Shown one piece after another: positions 1 to 6,962 of a stretch of 64,000 bases of DNA; the first letter of the stretch is position 1, and each line of letters begins with the position of its first letter. A program made the position numbers and the translations under genes. Below the pieces are notes generated by a model. The model ran no database searches and was not told the origin of the DNA. It was given only the letters and a program-made list of their open reading frames with translations. This DNA comes from 38-11 sp964539975 (lineage in GTDB: Bacteria > Bacillota > Clostridia > Tissierellales > Dethiosulfatibacteraceae): assembly GCA_964539975.1 (NCBI GenBank), contig CAZIKK010000005.1:1-64000 (forward strand), read 5' to 3'.

Positions 1-720
1 CAGAATGATTGGGATCAATACCATAACTGACATGAATGATTTATGTTTTGCATCTAAGAAAATCGCACCAAACATTCCCACAGTCAAGACACCCAAAAGA
101 ATCCCTAATAACCACCCTTTGCGTTTTAGCCATCGCATGCTTTTGGCGGGGTAGACACTATCCTGTTGAGCTTTTCGGTACCATCTATGAAATCGGACAT
201 TACGATATAAATGTCCTGCTAATAGAACAAGTAAAGCCGGAAGAAAAATCATCCCAAAAACGCCTGTGTTCGAGTGTAGCCTTGTATATGACAAAGGAAA
301 CATTCCATAGACATTCCAAGCGTTGACTGCCAATAACAATACACTGCTTATGGTTTCCATTTTTTTCTGCGCATTGATATTATCTATCTGAAATGATCTG
401 GAAATTGGCTCTAAATTCAAGCCTGGATCTTTGTAAAACACCTGGATATTTTGTTTGGATACTGCCAGTTGCCAGCCTTTGTTCACTTCCTGAGAGATGT
501 ATTGGGCTACTTTTTGTTTATCAGCATTTTCAAAAGCTTTTAATTCTGGGTAAATGGCTACCACAAATTCCAATATTTTAGGTTCACATCTTTGATACCT
601 GATATAGTTCCACGATATTTTATCAACCAACCATCCTTGACTAGCCATATTCGAAAAATGCGCTCCCAAAACGGTCCATTGTGTAGGGTCAAAAATCAGC
701 CATTCGTATTTTTTCTTCAT
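1..720 (-). CDS. DUF2812 domain membrane protein, 3' end outside window
   Basis: The minus-strand frame is open from an ATG at 718-720 to the window edge (240 codons, no stop), so the C-terminus is missing. A ribosome site (AGGAGAAC) lies just upstream of the ATG. The soluble N-terminal part (residues about 8-90) has the DUF2812 pattern: DPTQW near the start, then MASQGWLVDKISWNYIRY, then a predicted-strand segment. From residue 121 there are at least three hydrophobic segments (about 122-138, 148-166, 200-220). DUF2812 proteins often sit beside PadR-type regulators, but none is visible because the window ends. Function unknown. The family call is fairly confident. Confidence 0.75.
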   Translation of the reverse strand, partial: MKKKYEWLIFDPTQWTVLGAHFSNMASQGWLVDKISWNYIRYQRCEPKILEFVVAIYPELKAFENADKQKVAQYISQEVNKGWQLAVSKQNIQVFYKDPGLNLEPISRSFQIDNINAQKKMETISSVLLLAVNAWNVYGMFPLSYTRLHSNTGVFGMIFLPALLVLLAGHLYRNVRFHRWYRKAQQDSVYPAKSMRWLKRKGWLLGILLGVLTVGMFGAIFLDAKHKSFMSVMVLIPIIL

Positions 721-846
721 GTTGTTTGTTCTCCTAACGTTTAGTTGCTCTCTTAACAAATCGTCCAACTATCATTTTATCACACTGAGACTTTCAGAAG
801 AAATTTTTTTATCTTGAAAAACCGTTGTTTTTGTAATAATAAACAT

Positions 847-875
847 TTGACAAACCGTCTGAATAAGTTAATAAT
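847..875 (+). promoter_or_regulatory. Predicted sigma-A promoter of the mrp operon
   Basis: TTGACA at 847-852 is followed by 17 nt and AATAAT at 870-875 (or TAATAA at 869 with 16 nt). It lies about 80 bp before the first antiporter gene and is the best promoter-like match in the 230-bp gap after the divergent DUF2812 gene. Confidence 0.5.
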
Positions 876-952
876 AAAGGTATTATAGCCTTCCTTGGTA
901 ATCATCATAAGATAGAATCAAAGGAGGGTATTTATATTGTGAGGAATGTGGT

Positions 953-1462
953 ATGAATACTAAAAAACACTCATCTCATCGCAATCATTATATCTTGTTT
1001 GCTGCTTTGTTGGCTTTTTGGCTGATCTTGTCACCAAAAATTACAATTGAATCTGTTATAGTCGGTGTAATAGGCGCTTTAGCGGTGACTTGGTATAACC
1101 GGCACCTTACCATGAGTGAAGACGAACTAAGCTTGGATTCCTTTACTACAATTGGTTGTGTGTTGACTTATCTCAGGCATCTCCTTGTGGCTATTGTTAA
1201 GTCAAATATTGAGGTCGCCAAAATTGTACTCAGTCCCAAAATGCCTATATCTCCTGTATTTGTGAAGGTTCCCGTCCATGCAAAAAAAGATTTTTTCAAA
1301 GTTTTATATGGCAATTCCATCACACTGACTCCCGGCACTTTAACGGTTGATATTGACGAGACCTCTTACCTTGTTCACGCGTTGACTGTGTCATCTGCTG
1401 ATGATCTCCAAGGTAGCGTGATTGAGCAATGTGTTTTATCCATCGAAGGAGGCGACAAATGA
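953..1462 (+). CDS. mrpE: Mrp-type Na+/H+ antiporter subunit E
   Basis: This 169-residue protein has two N-terminal membrane segments (about 13-47) and the family C-terminal half, including a VFVKVPVHAKKD stretch and SITLTPGTLTVDID near residue 125, which is diagnostic for MnhE/MrpE. It is the first gene of a ten-gene operon and corresponds to MbhA in the archaeal membrane-bound hydrogenase order. The ATG at 953 has GAGGA seven bases upstream; a stronger AAGGAGGG at 921-928 is too far away for this start. The stop overlaps the start of the next gene. MrpE is a membrane part of the hetero-oligomeric Mrp complex and is thought to help assembly and transport. Confidence 0.93.
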   Translation: MNTKKHSSHRNHYILFAALLAFWLILSPKITIESVIVGVIGALAVTWYNRHLTMSEDELSLDSFTTIGCVLTYLRHLLVAIVKSNIEVAKIVLSPKMPISPVFVKVPVHAKKDFFKVLYGNSITLTPGTLTVDIDETSYLVHALTVSSADDLQGSVIEQCVLSIEGGDK

Positions 1463-1725
1463 TACAAACAGCTTTCACAGCAATGTCGATTTTTTTGGCG
1501 GTATTGTTTTTTTTCTGTCTATATAGAGCTTACATCGGTCCCAATGCGGCAGACCGCGTCGTTGCAATCAATGTCATCTCAACAAAAGTCACCATTCTGA
1601 TTGCTTTGATCGCCGTTGTGACAGATCAGTATGCTTTTATCGATGTGGCTTTAATTTATGCAATGATGGGGTTTATCGCTACCATCTGCGTGTCCAAATA
1701 TATTGAAAAAGGCAAATTGTTTTAG
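1459..1725 (+). CDS. mrpF: Mrp-type antiporter subunit F
   Basis: An 88-residue protein with three membrane helices and the MrpF signature RAYIGPNAADRVVAINVIS near residues 21-40, ending in YAMMGFIATICVSKYIEKG. I place the start at ATG 1459, seven bases after AGGAGG (1447-1452) and overlapping the mrpE stop as ATGA; a longer frame opens at 1429 inside mrpE but has no ribosome site. MrpF corresponds to MbhB of archaeal membrane hydrogenases. It is part of the small-subunit cluster (E, F, G) of the antiporter complex. Confidence 0.93.
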   Translation: MIQTAFTAMSIFLAVLFFFCLYRAYIGPNAADRVVAINVISTKVTILIALIAVVTDQYAFIDVALIYAMMGFIATICVSKYIEKGKLF

Positions 1726-1737
1726 GAGGCATGCTTT

Positions 1738-2043
1738 ATGGCAAAACAAATCATCATTCTACTCTTATTGACCGGCAGTTGCTTCTTTTTTTTAGTGGGT
1801 ACCGTAGGCTTGATCAGAATGCCTGATGCCTTTTGTCGCATGCATGCCACTACAAAGAGTGATACATTAGGTGCTGGTTTGGCTTTATTGGCGTTAATGA
1901 TTTACCGCGGCTTAGATGTGATCAGTCTTAAATTGTTTATCATACTGGTTTTTATATGGATCACCACTCCTACAGCAGCTCATATTATGGCAAAATCTGC
2001 CCATAGTCAAAAAAAGGATCCTTCTCGCGGAGGTATAAAATGA
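1738..2043 (+). CDS. mrpG: Mrp-type antiporter subunit G
   Basis: This 101-residue membrane protein has three predicted helices and the MrpG/PhaG hallmark GLIRMPDAFCRMHATTKSDTLG at about residues 28-49, followed by ITTPTAAHIMAKSA. AGGAGG precedes the ATG. The last codons overlap the next start (ATGA). It corresponds to MbhC of archaeal membrane hydrogenases. Its role is structural within the Mrp complex, beside MrpE and MrpF. Confidence 0.93.
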   Translation: MAKQIIILLLLTGSCFFFLVGTVGLIRMPDAFCRMHATTKSDTLGAGLALLALMIYRGLDVISLKLFIILVFIWITTPTAAHIMAKSAHSQKKDPSRGGIK

Positions 2044-2279
2044 GGTATCTAAATGTGATTCTAATTGTTTTTCTAATTCTGTGCGCTGTAGCTGTGGAAC
2101 GTACTCGAGATTTAGTGGGTGCTGTGATCATTTTTGCCTCTTACAGTCTGGTTATGGCTTTGTTGTGGTTGTTGTTGAGAGCCCCTGATATTGCTATGAC
2201 GGAAGCGGCTATAGGTGCTGGTGTTACCACGGTTTTATTTATTGGTGTAATCAGTCGTACAAGGAGGATGGAAAAATGA
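2040..2279 (+). CDS. MrpA C-terminal fragment, DUF4040/MbhD-like
   Basis: A 79-residue protein with three membrane segments and the motif RAPDIAMTEAAIGAGVTTVLF at about residues 47-67, characteristic of DUF4040/MbhD. In Bacillus-type Mrp systems this segment is a middle/C-terminal part of the large MrpA. Here it is a separate gene, as mbhD is in archaeal Mbh complexes. The start overlaps the mrpG stop and the stop overlaps the next ATG (ATGA), implying tight translational coupling. Confidence 0.85.
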   Translation: MRYLNVILIVFLILCAVAVERTRDLVGAVIIFASYSLVMALLWLLLRAPDIAMTEAAIGAGVTTVLFIGVISRTRRMEK

Positions 2280-2578
2280 GAAAATCCCTTATATTGATTG
2301 TATTGGCTGGTCTTTTATTTGTGTTGCTCGGTAGTATCTCAGAAATGCCCGGTTTGGGTGGTCTGGAAAACCCCTCATACAATGAGGTCCCTCGCCATTA
2401 TCTAGAACACGCCATCGATGATACCAACACCGCCAATGTTATCGCCTCCATCATAACCGATTACCGAGCTTTCGATACATTAGGTGAAACAACTGTCTTG
2501 TTTACTTCCATTACAGCTGTTATCTCTGTGCTTGGCAGTGGTGTTGTGAAATTTTCTGACAAGGAGGAAAAACACTAA
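2276..2578 (+). CDS. MrpA C-terminal fragment, MbhE-like
   Basis: A 100-residue protein with an N-terminal hydrophobic helix (about 5-22), a polar stretch and a second hydrophobic segment (about 77-92). VIASIITDYRAFDTLGETTVLFTS at about residues 54-77 is the signature of the MbhE-like part of MrpA, where the conserved DYRxxDTLGE precedes the last helix. It follows the MbhD-like gene with a 4-nt overlap and precedes mrpB with a TAATG overlap. It corresponds to mbhE. Confidence 0.85.
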   Translation: MRKSLILIVLAGLLFVLLGSISEMPGLGGLENPSYNEVPRHYLEHAIDDTNTANVIASIITDYRAFDTLGETTVLFTSITAVISVLGSGVVKFSDKEEKH

Positions 2579-3009
2579 TGGATGATTTGATTGTAAAAAC
2601 TATCACTCGAATTGTCGTGCCTTTTATCCAATTATATGGTTTGTTCATCATCTTGCATGGACATATCTCACCAGGTGGTGGGTTTGCCGGGGGTGCGATC
2701 ATTGGTGCCAGTTTAATCCTGTACACCTTGGCGTTTGGTCTGGAAGCGGGGCATAAAGCGGCTCCTCATGGCATTACTTCAAAAATTGAAACTGGTGGTA
2801 TTCTTTGGTTTGTCTTTCTGGGTTTGATCGGTATCTTAGCTGGTGGTTCTTTTCTCGGAAACCAAACAGCTGGTTTTCCTATGGGTACTTTTGGCAATAT
2901 TCTCAGCGGTGGCTTAATTCCATTGGCAACCCTCGGCATCGGTTTCAAAGTGGCTAGTACCATGATCACGCTCTTTCATAACACCATAGAGGAGGATCCC
3001 ATTGATTAA
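2578..3009 (+). CDS. mrpB: Mrp-type antiporter subunit B
   Basis: A 143-residue membrane protein with four predicted helices. The sequence YGLFIILHGHISPGGGFAGG at about residues 20-39 is the MnhB signature, and GFPMGTFGNILSGGLIPLATLGIGFKV follows near residue 100. The ATG overlaps the preceding stop, and GGAGG ends a few bases upstream. It corresponds to MbhF. MrpB is a stalk/structural membrane subunit of the antiporter. Confidence 0.94.
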   Translation: MDDLIVKTITRIVVPFIQLYGLFIILHGHISPGGGFAGGAIIGASLILYTLAFGLEAGHKAAPHGITSKIETGGILWFVFLGLIGILAGGSFLGNQTAGFPMGTFGNILSGGLIPLATLGIGFKVASTMITLFHNTIEEDPID

Positions 3010-3379
3010 TTTTTCCGCAATTGTCGACAATATAAACTATATTGGGGCATTTGTCCTGTTTGTCATTGGACTCTACACGGTCTTGACTCATCCAAATCTA
3101 TTGAAAAGAGTGATTGGTGTCAATATCATGGAGACTTCCATTTTTTTGTTTTTTGTTTCTATTGGTTATGTCCGCGGTGCCCAAGCACCTATAGTCGTCA
3201 AATTGTCCGGTGAATTGATCTATGTCAATCCTTTACCTTCCGCCATGATTTTGACAGGTATCGTTGTGGCAGTCAGTATAACCGCCTATGCTTTAAGCTT
3301 GATCATAAAACTCCATGAATCCTATGGCACCATTGAATTGGATGAAATACTAAAGAAAGAAGGTGAGGGGATTGATTAG
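3002..3379 (+). CDS. mrpC: Mrp-type antiporter subunit C (NuoK-like)
   Basis: A 125-residue, three-helix protein homologous to NuoK/MnhC. It shows GLYTVLTHPNLLKRVIGVNIMETSIFLFF at about residues 22-50, including the conserved NIMETS glutamate, and then ADPLPSAMILTGIVV-like YVNPLPSAMILTGIVV near residue 75. The likely start is TTG at 3002, preceded by GAGGAGG; the gene overlaps the end of mrpB by 8 nt. It corresponds to MbhG. Good confidence in family; the start codon is inferred from the ribosome site. Confidence 0.94.
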   Translation: MINFSAIVDNINYIGAFVLFVIGLYTVLTHPNLLKRVIGVNIMETSIFLFFVSIGYVRGAQAPIVVKLSGELIYVNPLPSAMILTGIVVAVSITAYALSLIIKLHESYGTIELDEILKKEGEGID

Positions 3380-4877
3380 CTATCATTTGCCTGTTTATAT
3401 TCTGGTTTTGTTATTAGTTGCTGCTGTTCTCACACCTCTTAGAAAGTCAGCTTATAGCACTGCTTTTAAGCTAAAGGTTTTGATTTTTTTGGGCTTAGCA
3501 CTCATTCTATCTCTAATTTTATTCATCGATGTGACCAACAATCAATCTTTCTTTTATAACTTCGGGGATTGGAACACAGTCATTGGGATTGAGTTTTTGG
3601 TGGATGGATTTTCTTCTTTGATGACATTTGTTGTATTGTTCATTGCAACTCTAATCGTTATTTATGCTTTTGGAGATATCCCTCACGAACTAAAGCCTAA
3701 TCAATTTTATTCGTATTACGCCCTTATTTTTTTATTGTTGTTTTCAATGATTGGGATGATCTTCACCAATGATTTGTTCAATCTTTATGTTTTTATGGAA
3801 ATATTATCCTTGACTTCTTGTGGCATCATTTCCATCAAACGCAAAAAAGAAAATTTGCTGGCCAGCTTCAAATACTTGATGTTAGGAACGATTGGCTCTG
3901 TATCTATCTTGATGGGGATTGCTTTGATTTATATGGTAACCGGACACCTCAATATGTCCGCTGCTCATGAAACCATTGCTAGTGTCTGGCAAGCGTACCC
4001 TCGAAATATTCTCATTAGCTTAGGGTTTATCCTGACAGGACTTGGCATCAAGGCGGCCATCTTTCCTTTGCATATCTGGTTACCCGATGCCCATTCTACT
4101 GCACCAACACCTTCAAGCGCTTTGTTATCTGGGTTGGTAGTGAAAGTCTACGTATTCACAATGGGAAAAATTCTCTTCCGTGTCATTGGCAAAGAAATTG
4201 TTGTCGCAATTTCTATACATGAATTTTTGACCTATTTTGCGGCCTTGAGTATGATTATGGGTTCCGTCTTTGCCATCGGCCAAAAAGACATCAAGCGCTT
4301 GTTGGCTTATTCAAGCGTTGCTCAAATTGGCTATATTTTTCTTGGTATCGGATTAGCTACGGAAATGGGGTTTTCTGCCGGGTTGTTCCACGTAATCTCT
4401 CATGCCTTGATGAAATCGTCACTTTTTTTAAGTGCTGGTGCCGTGATTTACCAAACTGGAAAAAGAAATATTCGTGACCTGGATGGCATTGGTTATCAAA
4501 TGCCTATCACGATGGTTGTTTTTTCTATTGCAGCTTTTGGCATGATTGGTATTCCCGGTCTTAATGGATTTATGAGTAAATGGTACCTTAGCTTGGCAGT
4601 CTTAGATGCCGGAAAACCTGTCTTCCTATTAATCATTTTGCTGAGTAGCTTTTTAAATTCTATCTATTATCTACCTATTCTGATCTCTGCATTTTTAAGA
4701 GACAGCAAAGAAAGAGAAAATGTTATGGTGATGGATCATCTTCCAAAATCCATGCTCTTTCCCATGGTTATCTTATCCTTAGCTTGCTTGGTTACCGGGT
4801 TTTTCCCCAACATCATTATGAATGTGGTTGAACGGGCTGTCCCAACCTTTATGTTGACAGTTAATTCACTATTTTAG
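3372..4877 (+). CDS. mrpD: Mrp-type antiporter subunit D (NuoN/M-like)
   Basis: A protein of about 501 residues with roughly 14 membrane helices, a member of the complex I antiporter-like family. It keeps the channel residues: the glutamate in VFMEILSLTS (near 140), the lysine in GLGIKAAIFPLHIWLPDAHSTAP (near 225) and both histidines of that segment, and HVISHALMKSSLF further on. TTG 3372 follows GGTGAGGGG and is chosen by analogy with mrpC; GTG 3363 is possible. It is the MbhH counterpart and the last gene of the canonical E-to-D order. It should carry proton or sodium translocation. Confidence 0.93.
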   Translation: MISYHLPVYILVLLLVAAVLTPLRKSAYSTAFKLKVLIFLGLALILSLILFIDVTNNQSFFYNFGDWNTVIGIEFLVDGFSSLMTFVVLFIATLIVIYAFGDIPHELKPNQFYSYYALIFLLLFSMIGMIFTNDLFNLYVFMEILSLTSCGIISIKRKKENLLASFKYLMLGTIGSVSILMGIALIYMVTGHLNMSAAHETIASVWQAYPRNILISLGFILTGLGIKAAIFPLHIWLPDAHSTAPTPSSALLSGLVVKVYVFTMGKILFRVIGKEIVVAISIHEFLTYFAALSMIMGSVFAIGQKDIKRLLAYSSVAQIGYIFLGIGLATEMGFSAGLFHVISHALMKSSLFLSAGAVIYQTGKRNIRDLDGIGYQMPITMVVFSIAAFGMIGIPGLNGFMSKWYLSLAVLDAGKPVFLLIILLSSFLNSIYYLPILISAFLRDSKERENVMVMDHLPKSMLFPMVILSLACLVTGFFPNIIMNVVERAVPTFMLTVNSLF

Positions 4878-4886
4878 GAGTATCAC

Positions 4887-6929
4887 ATGAGACTTTTCTT
4901 TAAATCTGATCACAATCCCCTTGAGCAGAGAAAACTGTTCCCCGACTTTTTCTGTTTCAATTGCATCGTTGTCTTCATGCTCTATTTAATCATGTTTGGT
5001 CTGATTGTCTTGGTCACTATTTTTGGGATGGACATTTTCCCTTCTTTCCTAAAGATCCCAAGACGGTTTTTTGGGGACTTGGCTTCTCAAATCGGGTACA
5101 TTCCATATTTGCCTCTGATCATCATCTTCTTTCCTTTGTTAGGAGGACCTATTGAGGCTTTGTTGGGCAGAAAGTCCGAAATGTTTCGGGATACTTTAGT
5201 CGTTAATTCAACTTTTATCACCTTTTTATTGATCCTTCTCATGTATCCTCAGGTTATGGCCAATCAGATGTTTTACACCATCCCAGGTGTATTTGGCTAC
5301 GGACTGAGTTTTAAGGTCGATCTACTAAGTTACATCATGGCCACCACCGCTGGCGTGCTTTGGTTTTTTGTCACCATATATGCCCATGATTACATGGGTA
5401 TCGAAAAGCATCGGAATCGTTTTTATTTATGGATGTCCATTACCTTCAGTGGGATATTGGGAACCCTCATGGCTGGTGATTTGTTCACTATGTTTCTTTT
5501 CTTTGAAATCATGACGTTTAGTTCCTACATGTTGGTTGCCCACAATCAATCCAAAGAATCTATGTTGGCAGGTAACAGCTATATTTTCATGGGTGTGGCT
5601 GGTGGTCTATCGATTTTATTGGGGATGGTTCTGTTGTATGCCAACACAGGTACCCTCGATTTTGTCCCTCTTGCGAAAGAGCTGGCTCGCCTTGGCTGGA
5701 TCAAATATGTGATCACTGCTTTGTTTGTGGTGGGCTTCGGAATCAAAGCCGGTATGTTGCCTTTACATATCTGGTTGCCAAAAGCACATCCCGTCGCTCC
5801 TACACCGGCTAGTGCTTTATTGTCTGGTATTTTGATTAAAGTTGGTGCTTATGGCATTCTTAGACTTTCTGTCAGTATCTTCATGCCAAATATGCATGAA
5901 ATATCTGGTTTTGACGATCCCTTATGGGCTGTTTCCAACAACTTGGGTTTCATGATCATCTGGATGGGTATTGCCACCATGGTGGTGGGTGTGTTTCTTG
6001 CTCTGCAACAAAGCAATATGAAAAAAATGCTGGCTTACCACAGCATCAGTCAAATGGGCTATATCATCATGGGTATCGGAGTTGAAGCTTATTTAGGTTA
6101 TAAAGGAGGCATGGGATACGCGGGGAGCATCTATCACATTGTCAATCATGCTTTATTCAAATCCTTATTATTTATGGTCGTAGGGCTTGTTTACCTAAGA
6201 ACGCATGAATTGGACATGTACAAGCTGGGAGGGTTGTGGAAAAAATTGCCCTTTACGGCTATGGTTTGTTTAATAGCAGCGTTGGGCATCACTGGCATGC
6301 CTGGTTTCAATGGATTTGCCAGCAAATCATTGCTCCATCACGCCATCATAGAAGCTTACGAATACGGTCATGCTTCCTTTCGGTACGCTGAAGTGCTGTT
6401 CACCGTTGCCAGCATTGGGACAGCTTGCTCATTTATTAAGCTTTTTGGGTTGGTCTTTTTAGGTAAATGTCCTGAGCATTATGAGAACATTGAGGGAGAA
6501 AAAGGAATGATGGATTTGGCGATGGGTGGACTCGCTTTGTTAATCATCGGCATTGGTCATGCCCCCAACTTCCTTATGGATCGATTCATTATACCTTCTG
6601 CACGAGGATTGACTTTTGAACCCGCTTTTATAGACAACTATCTTGTCAACATAAACTTTTTCAATGCCACTGATATTACCAGCATGCTCTGGGTTTATGT
6701 GTTTGGCACCCTTGTTTTCGTCGTTGGAATGAAGTATCATTTGTTTCATCTCCACTTTTATGAATGGTTGGATATCGAACGCAACATCTATCGACCCATG
6801 TACAGTGGAGTGGTGTCCATCTCAAAAGGCATTACCGATCGCTATGAAAAAACAATCCTACAAAACGACCTAATTATTTATTCTGTCATTCTGACACTCA
6901 TGCTTTTTATACTGGCTCGCTTTAGCTAA
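4887..6929 (+). CDS. Mrp/NuoL-type antiporter-like subunit, first of tandem pair
   Basis: A 680-residue polytopic protein of the complex I/Mrp antiporter family, longer than typical MrpD (about 500) but shorter than full MrpA. It keeps Glu207 (FFEIMTFSSYML), Lys287, His294 and His301 (GFGIKAGMLPLHIWLPKAHPVAP) and the HIVNHALFKSLLF helix, so it looks competent for ion translocation. The last 130 residues end in an extra amphipathic stretch and a terminal helix. AGGAG precedes the ATG. Its central region is nearly the same as that of the next gene product, which indicates tandem duplication. It may replace the missing N-terminal module of MrpA (inference). Confidence 0.85.
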   Translation: MRLFFKSDHNPLEQRKLFPDFFCFNCIVVFMLYLIMFGLIVLVTIFGMDIFPSFLKIPRRFFGDLASQIGYIPYLPLIIIFFPLLGGPIEALLGRKSEMFRDTLVVNSTFITFLLILLMYPQVMANQMFYTIPGVFGYGLSFKVDLLSYIMATTAGVLWFFVTIYAHDYMGIEKHRNRFYLWMSITFSGILGTLMAGDLFTMFLFFEIMTFSSYMLVAHNQSKESMLAGNSYIFMGVAGGLSILLGMVLLYANTGTLDFVPLAKELARLGWIKYVITALFVVGFGIKAGMLPLHIWLPKAHPVAPTPASALLSGILIKVGAYGILRLSVSIFMPNMHEISGFDDPLWAVSNNLGFMIIWMGIATMVVGVFLALQQSNMKKMLAYHSISQMGYIIMGIGVEAYLGYKGGMGYAGSIYHIVNHALFKSLLFMVVGLVYLRTHELDMYKLGGLWKKLPFTAMVCLIAALGITGMPGFNGFASKSLLHHAIIEAYEYGHASFRYAEVLFTVASIGTACSFIKLFGLVFLGKCPEHYENIEGEKGMMDLAMGGLALLIIGIGHAPNFLMDRFIIPSARGLTFEPAFIDNYLVNINFFNATDITSMLWVYVFGTLVFVVGMKYHLFHLHFYEWLDIERNIYRPMYSGVVSISKGITDRYEKTILQNDLIIYSVILTLMLFILARFS

Positions 6930-6962
6930 TTGCTAATAGACTATTCCCAGAGGTGATCTGTT

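Noticed and set aside
36..581. Two plus-strand open frames at the left edge
   Set aside because: They lie on the opposite strand of a continuous minus-strand DUF2812 gene with a good ribosome site, and their translations have no family features.
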